Notes under the pieces: model-generated
What the model saw: only the letters and a program-made list of their open reading frames with translations
What the model was told of the DNA's origin: nothing
Database searches by the model: none
Shown here: positions 48,068 to 56,229 of the stretch, piece after piece
Layout: each line of letters opens with the position of its first letter
Numbering within the stretch: the stretch's first letter is position 1
Program-made: the position numbers and the translations under genes
Source of the DNA: Nocardia farcinica
GTDB lineage: Bacteria > Actinomycetota > Actinomycetes > Mycobacteriales > Mycobacteriaceae
Length of the DNA stretch: 64,000 bases
Reading direction: 5' to 3'
Assembly (NCBI RefSeq): GCF_001182745.1
Contig: NZ_LN868939.1
Location: forward strand, 558,001-622,000

Positions 48068-49849
48068 ATGGCGACCCAGGTGGCCGACCAGGTGCTGGCG
48101 CGACTGCGGGAATGGGGTGTCGACCAGGTCTTCGGCTATCCCGGCGACGGCATCAACGGGCTGGTCGCGGCCTTCGGGCGGGCCGGCAACACGCCCCGGT
48201 TCGTACAGACCAGGCACGAGGAGATGGCCGCCTTCGCCGCGGTCGCCTACGCCAAGTTCGGGGACCGGGTCGGTGTGTGCACCGCCACGTCCGGGCCCGG
48301 CGCGATCCATCTGCTCAACGGGCTCTACGACGCCAAGCTCGACCATGTGCCGGTGGTCGCGATCGTCGGCCAGACCGCCCGCAGCGCGATGGGCGGCAGC
48401 TACCAGCAGGAGGTCGACCTGCAGGCATTGTTCAAGGACGTCGCCTCGGACTATCTGGTCGAGGTGAACGTGGCCAGTCAACTGCCCAACGCGCTGGACC
48501 GGGCGATGCGCACCGCGCTCACCCGGCGCGCGCCCACGGCGCTGATCATCCCGGCCGACCTCCAGGAGGAGGACTACGAGCCGCCCGCGCACGCGTTCAA
48601 GCAGGTGCCCTCCAGCCCGCCGCACGACCTGACCAGCACCGCGGTACCCCCCGCCGAGCACCTGCGCCGAGCCGCCGAGGTGGTGAACGCCGGCGACAAA
48701 GTGGCGATCCTGATCGGCCAGGGCGCCCGCGGGGCCGCGGCCGAGGTCGAGCAACTGGCCGAACTCACCGGCGCGGGCGTGGCGAAGGCCCTGCTGGGCA
48801 AGGACGTGCTCTCCGACGAATTGCCTTATGTCACCGGATCGATCGGCCTGCTGGGCACCAAGGCCAGCTGGGAGTTGATGCAGGACTGCGACACCCTGGT
48901 GATCGTCGGCTCCAACTTCCCGTATTCGCAGTTCCTGCCCGAGTTCGACCAGGCGCGAGCGGTCCAGATCGACCGCGACGCCACCCTGATCGGCATGCGG
49001 TACCCCACCGAGGTGGACCTCGTCGGCGATGCGAAAGCCACGCTGCGCGAGCTGCTTCCGCTGGTGGAACGCAAGACCGACCGGGCGTGGCGGGAATCGA
49101 TCACCGAACAGGTGCGGCGCTCGTGGGAGATCACCGAGGCACAGGCGATGGTGGACGCCGAGCCGGTGAATCCGATGCGGGTGGTGTGGGAACTCTCCCG
49201 GGTTCTGCCCGAGAACGCCGTCGTCACCGCCGATTCCGGCTCGTCGACCAACTGGTACGCGCGCTGCCTGCGGATGCGCGGGCAGATGCGTGGTTCGCTG
49301 TCGGGCACGCTCGCGACCATGGGCTGCGGCGTCCCCTACGCACTCGGCGCGAAGTTCGCCCACCCCGACCGGCCCGTCGTCGCCCTGGTCGGTGACGGCG
49401 CCATGCAGATGAACGGCCAGGCCGAGCTGCTGACCATCGCCCGCTACCGGGAGCTGTGGTCCGATCCGCGACTGGTGGTGTGCGTGTTCCACAACAACGA
49501 CCTCAACCAGGTCACCTGGGAGCTGCGGGCAATGGGCGGTTCGCCGAAATTCGAGGAGTCGCAAGCGCTTCCGGACGTCTCCTACGCCGAGCTGGCCCGC
49601 GTGATGGGCCTGCAGGCCGTCGAGATCCGCGATCCCGCCGAGCTGGCTCCCGCCTGGGAACGCGCCCTGACCGCCGACGGCCCCGTCCTCCTCGACGTGC
49701 ACTGCGACCCGGAGGTACCGCCGATCCCACCCCACGCGGAATACGACATGGTCAAAGACCTGGGTAAATCGATCCTCCAGGGTGACCCGAACGCGTGGCA
49801 CCTCCTGGTCCAAGGCGTCAAGAGCAAAGCCAAGGAATTCCGCCGCTGA
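48068..49849 (+). CDS. Thiamine diphosphate enzyme, pyruvate oxidase/acetolactate synthase-like
   Basis: A 593-residue three-domain ThDP enzyme. The N-terminal Pyr domain has VFGYPGDGIN and the cofactor-activating Glu in RHEEMAAFAAVAYAKF. The central domain resembles the FAD/nucleotide fold of the family. The C-terminal PP domain has the GDG-NN motif (VGDGAMQMNG to HNNDLNQVTWE). Overall it is closest to the PoxB-like group that decarboxylates pyruvate; acetolactate synthase, sulfoacetaldehyde acetyltransferase or a similar role cannot be excluded. ATG follows AAGGAGCGACG. It stands alone between the SigF region and a tRNA gene, possibly as a stress-induced gene. Confidence 0.85.
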   Translation: MATQVADQVLARLREWGVDQVFGYPGDGINGLVAAFGRAGNTPRFVQTRHEEMAAFAAVAYAKFGDRVGVCTATSGPGAIHLLNGLYDAKLDHVPVVAIVGQTARSAMGGSYQQEVDLQALFKDVASDYLVEVNVASQLPNALDRAMRTALTRRAPTALIIPADLQEEDYEPPAHAFKQVPSSPPHDLTSTAVPPAEHLRRAAEVVNAGDKVAILIGQGARGAAAEVEQLAELTGAGVAKALLGKDVLSDELPYVTGSIGLLGTKASWELMQDCDTLVIVGSNFPYSQFLPEFDQARAVQIDRDATLIGMRYPTEVDLVGDAKATLRELLPLVERKTDRAWRESITEQVRRSWEITEAQAMVDAEPVNPMRVVWELSRVLPENAVVTADSGSSTNWYARCLRMRGQMRGSLSGTLATMGCGVPYALGAKFAHPDRPVVALVGDGAMQMNGQAELLTIARYRELWSDPRLVVCVFHNNDLNQVTWELRAMGGSPKFEESQALPDVSYAELARVMGLQAVEIRDPAELAPAWERALTADGPVLLDVHCDPEVPPIPPHAEYDMVKDLGKSILQGDPNAWHLLVQGVKSKAKEFRR

Positions 49850-49861
49850 GGGGACTCGTGG

Positions 49862-49934
49862 AGCGGATGACGGGATTCGAACCCGCGACCCTCACCTTGG
49901 CAAGGTGATGCGCTACCAGCTGCGCTACATCCGC
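49862..49934 (-). tRNA. tRNA-Gly (anticodon GCC)
   Basis: A full cloverleaf on the minus strand: acceptor GCGGATG/CATCCGC, D stem GCGC/GCGC, anticodon stem TCACC/GGTGA with loop TTGCCAA (anticodon GCC), T stem GCGGG/CCCGT with TTCGAAT loop, and discriminator T. The 73 bases do not include CCA, which is added after transcription. Confidence 0.97.
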
Positions 49935-50001
49935 GTGCCCGGCGCCTGGCCGTGCGAACGGAAACTCTAGCTGGCCGGGCGGCCCGGACCAAAATTGCTG
50001 G

Positions 50002-50742
50002 TCAGCGGGCCTTGGCCCGGCGGGCTTCGAGTTCGGCGCGCTCGAGATCGGCGGCCTGTTCCAGGGTGGGCGCGGTGCCGCCGAGGCGGGCGGGCAGCCA
50101 GCGGGCGCCGGGCGGGGCCGGGTAGTTCTGCTGCGCGGCGGCCAGACGCGCGCCGAGCTCGGCGCGCAGGCGGGCGGTGAGCTCGGCGGGGCTGCCCGCC
50201 GGGGGGATGGGCGCGCCGATCCGGATGTGGATCGGAAAACGGTGCCTGCCCAGCTGTTTGGGGATGTCCTTGGTCCAGATCCGCTGGGCGCCCCAGATGG
50301 CGATCGGGATGATCGGCACGTCCGCCTCCAGCGCCATCCGCGCCGCGCCGGACTTGAACTCCTTCAGCTCGAAGCTGCGGCTGATGGTCGCCTCCGGGTA
50401 GACCACGACCAGCTCGCCCGCGCGCAGCGCCGCCACGGCCTTGGCGTAGGACTCCGCGCCCGCGGAGCGATCCACGCCGATGGCCTTGCACTGCTTCATC
50501 AGGAAACCGACGATGCCGCGTTCGAGCTCGGCCTTCATCATGTACCGCACATTGCGGCCGCTGCGCCTGCCCACCAGCCCGACCTCCATGAAGTCCAGGT
50601 ACGCGGTGTGGTTGACGGCCAGCACCGCCCCGCCGACGCGGGGGATGTGCTCCTGGCCCTCGATATCGATGCGCAGGCCCTGCGCCCAGAACAGTGTGCG
50701 CACCAGACCGGTGAGCAGGTCGTAGACCGGTTCGCGCGCCAT
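50002..50742 (-). CDS. 1-acyl-sn-glycerol-3-phosphate acyltransferase-like protein (paralog 1)
   Basis: A 246-residue PlsC-family acyltransferase with the catalytic NHTAYLDF (NHx4D), the YPEATISRS substrate motif and VPIIPIAIWGA. It probably acylates lysophosphatidic acid or a related lipid at the membrane. ATG at 50742 is supported by GGAGGGGG. It is encoded 17 bases after a close paralog. Mycobacteria have three such genes (Rv3814c-Rv3816c) at the same position, so the pair continues the conserved order after the 21-kb interruption. Confidence 0.9.
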   Translation of the reverse strand: MAREPVYDLLTGLVRTLFWAQGLRIDIEGQEHIPRVGGAVLAVNHTAYLDFMEVGLVGRRSGRNVRYMMKAELERGIVGFLMKQCKAIGVDRSAGAESYAKAVAALRAGELVVVYPEATISRSFELKEFKSGAARMALEADVPIIPIAIWGAQRIWTKDIPKQLGRHRFPIHIRIGAPIPPAGSPAELTARLRAELGARLAAAQQNYPAPPGARWLPARLGGTAPTLEQAADLERAELEARRAKAR

Positions 50743-50759
50743 CCGCGGCCCCCTCCTGA

Positions 50760-51512
50760 TCAGTCCTCCGGTGCCGCCGCTCGTTTGGCGGCCCGCTCGG
50801 CGGCCTCCGCGGCGTCCATCGCGTCGGCCTCCGCCAGTGTGGGCGCGCTGCCGCCGAGCCGCGCGGGCACCCAGTAGGCGCCGGGCTCGTGCTCGTAGTC
50901 GCGCTGCACCTCCTCGAGCATGCGCTGCATCGTCGACCGCAACTGCGCGGTGAGGTCGGCGGCGGGCTCGTACGGCGCGATCGGCTCGCCCACGGCGATC
51001 GAGATCGGAGTGTTGGTGCGGCCCAGCCGCTTCGGGTAGCCCTTCGTCCACACGCGCTGTGCGCCCCAGATCACGATCGGGATGATCGGCACGTCCGCCT
51101 CGATGGCCATGCGCGCGGCGCCGGACTTGAACTCCTTGATCTCGAAGCTGCGGCTGATGGTCGCCTCGGGATACACCCCGACCAGTTCGCCGCGCCGCAG
51201 ATAGTCCACCGCGGCCTGGTAGGAGTCCGCGCCCGCGGCACGATCCACCGGAATGTGTTTGAGGGCGCGCATGATCGGGCCGGAGATCTTGTCGTCGAAG
51301 ACCTCCTTCTTGGCCATGAAGCGGATATAGCGCTTCACGCGCCGCACCGGCAGGCCCGCGTAGGTGAAGTCCATGTAGCCGGTGTGGTTGACCGCGAGCA
51401 CGGCACCACCCCTGGCCGGAATGTGTTCGGCACCGGTGACGGTGAACTTCAGGCCTTGTACGAAGAAGACGGTCCGGGCCAAGCCGATGATCGTCCGGTA
51501 GACGGGTTCCAC
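50760..51512 (-). CDS. 1-acyl-sn-glycerol-3-phosphate acyltransferase-like protein (paralog 2)
   Basis: A 250-residue PlsC-family protein with NHTGYMDF, YPEATISRS, and VPIIPIVIWGAQRVWTK, highly similar to the next gene. GTG at 51512 (VEPVYRTI) is chosen because it aligns with the paralog's N-terminus; the frame stays open upstream into sequence antisense to the lipoprotein gene. No strong ribosome site is seen, and a TACGCT hexamer just upstream could be a -10 box. The charged Ala/Glu-rich C-terminus is typical of the actinobacterial group. Confidence 0.88.
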   Translation of the reverse strand: MEPVYRTIIGLARTVFFVQGLKFTVTGAEHIPARGGAVLAVNHTGYMDFTYAGLPVRRVKRYIRFMAKKEVFDDKISGPIMRALKHIPVDRAAGADSYQAAVDYLRRGELVGVYPEATISRSFEIKEFKSGAARMAIEADVPIIPIVIWGAQRVWTKGYPKRLGRTNTPISIAVGEPIAPYEPAADLTAQLRSTMQRMLEEVQRDYEHEPGAYWVPARLGGSAPTLAEADAMDAAEAAERAAKRAAAPED

Positions 51513-51630
51513 AATTCCGCTAGCGTAGTCGCAGCATCGCCCGTCCGGCAGTGCCGCGCGGCAGCCCCGCGCCCGCACGCCGGATCCGCACCGGCCCCCG
51601 CCCGTCCATCCAGGAAAGAGGATCGTCGAA

Positions 51631-52554
51631 GTGGAACGCGCCCGCCCGCACGAGAGTGCACGCGACCGGAGAGCATCGAGCCGCGGGCGGGGTGCCCCCG
51701 GCGCCCGGGCGCTGGCCGCCGGCGTCGCGGTGACGGCCGCGGTCCTGCTCGCGGGCTGCGACTCGGTGTCGGGTATCCCGGGCGACGAGCCGGTGGCCGC
51801 CGCCGAGCCGGTGGTCACCGAGCCGGTGCCGTCCTCGGCCACCACCGCACCCGCGCCGCCCCCGACCAGCACCCTGCCCCCGCCGCCCGCCGACGCCCCC
51901 GAGGTCGGCGCGGTGCCCGGCGTGCCCGAGGCGGCGACCGCGGTGCGCCGGTGGGCCGCCGACCTGGAGACCGACACGATCGCCGAACTCCAGGACAAGT
52001 GCTGGACGCTCCCGCCGGGCACGGTGGCAGACATGTACGCCCAGCCGCAGACCATCCTGGCCGCGCTGGCCCGCCCCGGCACCGCCACCGCCGACACCGT
52101 CACCTGGAAGAGCGCCGCCGCGACCGTGACCGTCGAGCGCGCGGCCATCGCCACCGGCTACGCCTGCCCGCGGGTGTACGGCCCTGGCGAGACCATCGGA
52201 TACGACGACGCCGACGCCAGGCACACCGTCCGCCGCTACCTGTCCCGCCTGGTCGGCGAGCCGTTGGATCCGGCCGACACCGAGGACGCCCACCCGCTGC
52301 TGTGCGCGGCCTCCCCCCCGACCTGGGACCCGACCGGCAGCGGCCGCAAGGTTCCCGCTCCGCTGGCCGCGAACCCGGGCAAGCTCACCGGCGTCACCGC
52401 CTTCGACGGCGACGAACTCACCTCGCAGTGGCTCTCGGCCGGCTACATCACCGTCGACGTCCCGGTCACGAACGCCGCGGGCACCACGACGACCCGCACC
52501 TTCACCCTCGCCGAGGGTGACGAGGGCTACTGCCTCGGCGATGTCACGCGCTAG
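51631..52554 (+). CDS. Secreted lipoprotein, function unknown
   Basis: A 307-residue putative lipoprotein with an Arg-rich N-region, a hydrophobic stretch and a lipobox ending in LLAGC (Cys43). A Pro/Thr/Ala-rich linker follows (about 55-95). The C-terminal 200 residues form a likely folded domain with four cysteines (KCWTLPPG, YACPRVYG, LLCAAS, YCLGDV) that could form two disulfides. GTG at 51631 has GAGGATCG upstream. The domain is not recognised. It lies divergent from the acyltransferases and co-oriented with the Rv3818-like gene. Confidence 0.75.
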   Translation: MERARPHESARDRRASSRGRGAPGARALAAGVAVTAAVLLAGCDSVSGIPGDEPVAAAEPVVTEPVPSSATTAPAPPPTSTLPPPPADAPEVGAVPGVPEAATAVRRWAADLETDTIAELQDKCWTLPPGTVADMYAQPQTILAALARPGTATADTVTWKSAAATVTVERAAIATGYACPRVYGPGETIGYDDADARHTVRRYLSRLVGEPLDPADTEDAHPLLCAASPPTWDPTGSGRKVPAPLAANPGKLTGVTAFDGDELTSQWLSAGYITVDVPVTNAAGTTTTRTFTLAEGDEGYCLGDVTR

Positions 52555-52640
52555 CCACCCGCGGCCCGCCCGGGCAGCGAACAGCGCTCACCGGCCAGCC
52601 ACTACCCTGGTTGGCTGGTAACGGTCAGGAGGAACAGCTC

Positions 52641-54176
52641 GTGCAGATCATCAGCGTCGGACACGCCGGATTCCACATCCGCACCGCGGCCGGGTCGATC
52701 CTTTGCGATCCCTGGGTCAACCCCGCCTACTTCGGGTCGTGGTTCCCGTTCCCCGACAACACCGGCCTGGACTGGGACGAGCTGGGCAACTGCGACTTCC
52801 TCTACGTCTCGCACCTGCACCGCGACCACTTCGACGCCAAGAACCTGGCCGAGCACGTCAACAAGGACGCGACCGTGCTGCTGCCGGACTACCCGGTGCC
52901 GGACCTGCGCCGCGAGCTGGAGAAGCTGGGCTTCCACAAGTTCTTCGAGACCGAGGACTCGGTCAAGCACACGGTGACCGGGCCGGGCGGCGACCTGGAC
53001 ATCATGATCATCGCCCTGCGCGCCCCCGCCGACGGCCCGATCGGCGACTCGGGCCTGGTGGTCTCCGACGGTGAGACCACCTGCTTCAACATGAACGACG
53101 CCCGGCCGGTGGACATGGACGTGCTGCACGAGGCGTTCGGCCACATCGACATCCACCTGCTGCAGTACTCGGGCGCCATCTGGTACCCGATGGTCTACGA
53201 CATCCCGGCCCGCACGAAGTCCAACTTCGGCAAGCAGAAGCGGCAACGCGGCATGGACCGGGCGCGCAGCTACATCGAGCAGGTCGGGGCCACCTGGGTG
53301 GTGCCGTCGGCGGGCCCGCCGGTGTTCCTCGACCCCGAACTGCGCTACCTCAACGACGACCGCGGCGACGAGGGCAACATCTTCCCCGACCAGATGGTGT
53401 TCCTCGAGCAGATGCGCATCCACGGCAACGAGGGCGGGATCCTGATGATCCCGGGCTCGGTCGCCGACGTGCGCGGCAAGGAACTCGACCTCACCCATCC
53501 GTTCGACCCGGACCGCATCTACGGCGACAAGGCCGCCTACATCGAGGACATGGCCCAGCGGATGGCGCCGGTGCTGGCCGCGGAGAAGGCGACCTGGGCG
53601 CACGGCGAGGGCTCGCTGCTCGAGCCGCTCAAAGAGCTGTTCGAGCCGATCATGGCGCAGAGCGACCTGATCTGCGACGGCATCGGCTACCCCGTCGGCC
53701 TGGTACTCGGCGAGGAGACGGTGGTGCTCGACTTCCCCAAGCGGGTGGTGCGCGCGCCGATCGAGGGCGAGGGCCGCTACCGCTACGGCTTCCGCATCGC
53801 GCCCGAGCTGGTGCGCACGGTGCTGCGCGACAACGAGCCCGACTGGGTGAACACCATCTTCCTGTCCACGCGTTTCCAGGCCTGGCGCATCGGCGGCTAC
53901 AACGAATTCCTCTACACCTTCTTCAAGTGCCTGACCGACGAACGCATCGCCTACGCCGACGGCTGGTTCGCCGAGGCGCACGACGATTCGGCCTCCACCG
54001 AGATCGCGGGCTGGGAGATCCAGCGCCGCTGCCCACATCTCAAGGCCGATCTGTCGAAGTTCGGCGTGGTCGAGGGCACGACCCTCACCTGCAACCTGCA
54101 CGGCTGGCAGTGGGATCTGGAGTCGGGCCGCTGCAAGACCTCCAAGGGCCACGAGCTCCGCTCACGCAAGCTCTGA
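52641..54176 (+). CDS. Metallo-beta-lactamase-fold protein with C-terminal Rieske domain (Rv3818 type)
   Basis: A 511-residue fusion. The N-terminal half has a metallo-hydrolase fold with SHLHRDHFD (His58, His60, Asp62, His63). The C-terminal end is a Rieske [2Fe-2S] domain, with Cys464-Pro-His466 and Cys484-x2-His487 as cluster ligands. GTG at 52641 follows GGAGGAACAGCTC. Vertebrate and bacterial CMP-sialic acid hydroxylases combine the same two folds in the opposite order. Mycobacterial Rv3818 has the same layout and position. An electron-transfer oxygenase role is likely, but the substrate is unknown. Confidence 0.88.
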   Translation: MQIISVGHAGFHIRTAAGSILCDPWVNPAYFGSWFPFPDNTGLDWDELGNCDFLYVSHLHRDHFDAKNLAEHVNKDATVLLPDYPVPDLRRELEKLGFHKFFETEDSVKHTVTGPGGDLDIMIIALRAPADGPIGDSGLVVSDGETTCFNMNDARPVDMDVLHEAFGHIDIHLLQYSGAIWYPMVYDIPARTKSNFGKQKRQRGMDRARSYIEQVGATWVVPSAGPPVFLDPELRYLNDDRGDEGNIFPDQMVFLEQMRIHGNEGGILMIPGSVADVRGKELDLTHPFDPDRIYGDKAAYIEDMAQRMAPVLAAEKATWAHGEGSLLEPLKELFEPIMAQSDLICDGIGYPVGLVLGEETVVLDFPKRVVRAPIEGEGRYRYGFRIAPELVRTVLRDNEPDWVNTIFLSTRFQAWRIGGYNEFLYTFFKCLTDERIAYADGWFAEAHDDSASTEIAGWEIQRRCPHLKADLSKFGVVEGTTLTCNLHGWQWDLESGRCKTSKGHELRSRKL

Positions 54177-54200
54177 CGCGCACCGTCGGAGCGCCGCCGG

Positions 54201-55103
54201 TCATCGCCAGGGGTGCAGCGACTCCGCGGCGGCGGTGGCGATCGTCTCGGCGACCAGCGCGAGCGCGGGCACGTCGAGCTTCCACTGTTGCCAGTACAGC
54301 GGAACATCCGCCCAGCGCCCCGGCACCGCCGTGGTGAGCTGCCCGCTGCGCAGCAGCGGCGCCGCCTGGGGTTCGGGGATCAGCCCCCAGCCGAGGCCCG
54401 CGGTGACGGCGTCGCAGAAGCCTTCGGAGGTGGGGATGTGGTGGCGCAGTGCGCCCGCGGCCGCCCGGCCCGCGGTGAGGGTGCGCACGAAGCGGTCCTG
54501 GAGTTCGTCGCGGCGGTCGAAGACCACGACCGGGGCGTCGGGCAGGCGACGATCCGGCTCCCCGCGCAGGTGGCGCTCGGCGAAGGCGGGACTCGCGACC
54601 GGCAGATAGCGCGCCGCACCGAGCGGGCGGGCGGTACAGCCGGGCACCGGCTCGGCCGCGGAGGTCACCGCCGCCATCACCCGGCCTTCGCGCAGCAGCA
54701 TGGCGGTGTGTGATTCGTCCTCGCGGTGCAGGTCGAAGCAGATCGGTGGATCCTGCGGGACGCGGGTGAGCGCGGGCAGGAACCAGGTGGCCAGCGAGTC
54801 CGCGTTGACGGCGATGGGCAGGTAGGTGGCATCCGAGCCCGCGGCGATGCCCAGTTCCCGCTGGGTGTCGCGCTCCAGCGCGGCCAGTTGCCGCGCGAAT
54901 CGCACGAGCACCTGCCCGGATTCGGTGGGACGGACCGGCTTGGTGCGCAGCACCAGCACCCGCCCGGTCCGCTGCTCGAGCGCCTTGATGCGCTGACTCA
55001 CCGCGGACGGCGTCACGTGCAGGGTGGCGGCGGCCGCGTCGAAGGTGCCGGTGTCGACGACGGCGAGCAGCGTGCGCACCTGGTCGAGCGGCAAGTCGAT
55101 CAT
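54201..55103 (-). CDS. LysR-family regulator of the LysG/ArgP type
   Basis: A 300-residue LysR protein: winged helix (about 4-62; FDAAAATLHVTPSAVSQRIKA) and a periplasmic-binding-like effector domain. The ArgP/LysG subgroup senses basic amino acids and activates the neighbouring exporter. ATG at 55103 is preferred; a GTG one codon upstream is possible. It is divergent from lysE across 70 bases containing a clear inverted repeat, the standard lysG-lysE arrangement. Confidence 0.9.
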   Translation of the reverse strand: MIDLPLDQVRTLLAVVDTGTFDAAAATLHVTPSAVSQRIKALEQRTGRVLVLRTKPVRPTESGQVLVRFARQLAALERDTQRELGIAAGSDATYLPIAVNADSLATWFLPALTRVPQDPPICFDLHREDESHTAMLLREGRVMAAVTSAAEPVPGCTARPLGAARYLPVASPAFAERHLRGEPDRRLPDAPVVVFDRRDELQDRFVRTLTAGRAAAGALRHHIPTSEGFCDAVTAGLGWGLIPEPQAAPLLRSGQLTTAVPGRWADVPLYWQQWKLDVPALALVAETIATAAAESLHPWR

Positions 55104-55107
55104 CACG

Positions 55108-55139
55108 ACAGCTAATGGTAGCTAAGAAACATTAGCTGT
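55108..55139. promoter_or_regulatory. LysG operator between lysG and lysE
   Basis: A perfect 10-bp inverted repeat, ACAGCTAATG (55108-55117) and CATTAGCTGT (55130-55139), with a 12-base spacer containing a further GTAGCTAAG. It lies in the short divergent region where LysG must bind to control itself and lysE. Confidence 0.85.
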
Positions 55140-55173
55140 ACTGAATACGCGGCGGTGCCTACCGTCGGGAGCC

Positions 55174-55797
55174 GTGACCACGCAGATGCTCACCGCCGCG
55201 GTGGCGGGATTCGGTGCGGGACTGTCGCTGATCGTGGCGATCGGCGCGCAGAACGCCTTCGTACTGCGCCAGGGCGTGCGCGGCCAGGCGGTGCTCGCGG
55301 TGGTCGGCATCTGCGCGGCCTCCGACATCGTGCTCATCGGCCTGGGCGTGGCGGGGCTCGGCGCCGTCGTGGCGGCCTGGCCCGGCGCGCTCACCGCGGT
55401 CGGGCTGGCCGGCGGCGTCTTCCTGCTCGGCTACGGCGTGCTGGCCGCGCGTCGCGCGCTGCGACCGGACGCCGCCGCGCTCGGCGATTCCGGCGCCGCG
55501 GCGGGCTCGGTGCGGGCCGCCGTGGTCACCAGTTTGGCGCTGACCTGGCTCAACCCGCACGTCTACCTCGACACCGTGCTGTTGCTCGGCTCCATCGCCG
55601 CCGATCGCGGCTCGCTGCGCTGGATCTTCGGCCTCGGCGCGATGCTGGCGAGCACGGTGTGGTTCACCGGGCTCGGCTACGGTGCGCGATTGCTGAGCCC
55701 GGTGCTCGCCCGGCCCGCCGCGTGGCGGGTGCTGGACGCCCTGGTCGCCGTCACCATGGTCGCGATCGGGGTATCGCTGCTCGCGCGCACCTTCTGA
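55174..55797 (+). CDS. lysE: LysE-family basic amino acid exporter
   Basis: A 207-residue exporter with six hydrophobic segments. The N-terminus contains the family motif IVAIGAQNAFVLRQGVRG, and LTWLNPHVYLDT lies in the fourth segment. LysE/ArgO proteins export lysine and arginine when peptide use raises their levels. The dipeptide transporter in this window could be one source. GTG at 55174 is chosen by length; ATG at 55186 is an alternative. Its stop abuts the end of the SMR pseudogene. Confidence 0.92.
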   Translation: MTTQMLTAAVAGFGAGLSLIVAIGAQNAFVLRQGVRGQAVLAVVGICAASDIVLIGLGVAGLGAVVAAWPGALTAVGLAGGVFLLGYGVLAARRALRPDAAALGDSGAAAGSVRAAVVTSLALTWLNPHVYLDTVLLLGSIAADRGSLRWIFGLGAMLASTVWFTGLGYGARLLSPVLARPAAWRVLDALVAVTMVAIGVSLLARTF

Positions 55798-56111
55798 TCA
55801 GCCCACCATCTTCAACCCGACCACGCCGCCGATGATCATCGTCAGGAACAGGATCTTGGTCCAGGCGATCGGCTCGGTGCCGGTGGCCATGGCGTAGGCG
55901 ACGGTCCCGACCGCCCCGATGCCCACCCAGACCGCGTACGCGGTGCCGACCGGCAGATCCCGCATCGCCCACGCGAGCCCCGCCATGCTCCCGGCCAGCG
56001 CGACGAAGAACACCACCGACGGGACGAGCCGGGGAAACCCTCGCTCCGGCCCAGCGCGGTCGCCCAGACCGCCTCCAGCACCCCGGAGATGACCAGCAGC
56101 AGCCACGACAT
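55798..56111 (-). pseudogene. SMR-family multidrug efflux gene, frameshifted
   Basis: Starting at ATG 56111 (GGAGGGCTG upstream) the first 26 codons read MSWLLLVISGVLEAVWATAL and continue to RSEGF, a typical SugE/QacE beginning with the essential membrane-embedded Glu13. Near 56031-56034 (a CCCC run on the minus strand) the frame shifts. The remaining three helices (RLVPSVVFFVALAG to GGVVGLKMVG) continue in another frame to the stop at 55798. One missing base explains it. The cause may be a real mutation, a sequencing error or, less likely, programmed frameshifting. Confidence 0.85.
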
Positions 56112-56229
56112 GTCAGCCCTCCTCGGGCCGTCTTGTCGCACTCCGGGTACGGCACCCCTCGTCCGGGAGCCCGCGCACCGGGCTCGTCTCCACGGTCGCA
56201 CATCGGCTACGGTGCGGCAAACCACCTGA

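Noticed and set aside
28612..49849. The 21-kb block as a recent genomic island
   Set aside because: No mobility genes, no flanking repeats, and base and codon use look the same as in neighbouring genes by eye. It is reported only as a difference in gene order.
51512..52154. N-terminal extension of the second acyltransferase to 464 residues
   Set aside because: The extra sequence lies antisense to the lipoprotein gene and is low-complexity. The paralog aligns from GTG at 51512.
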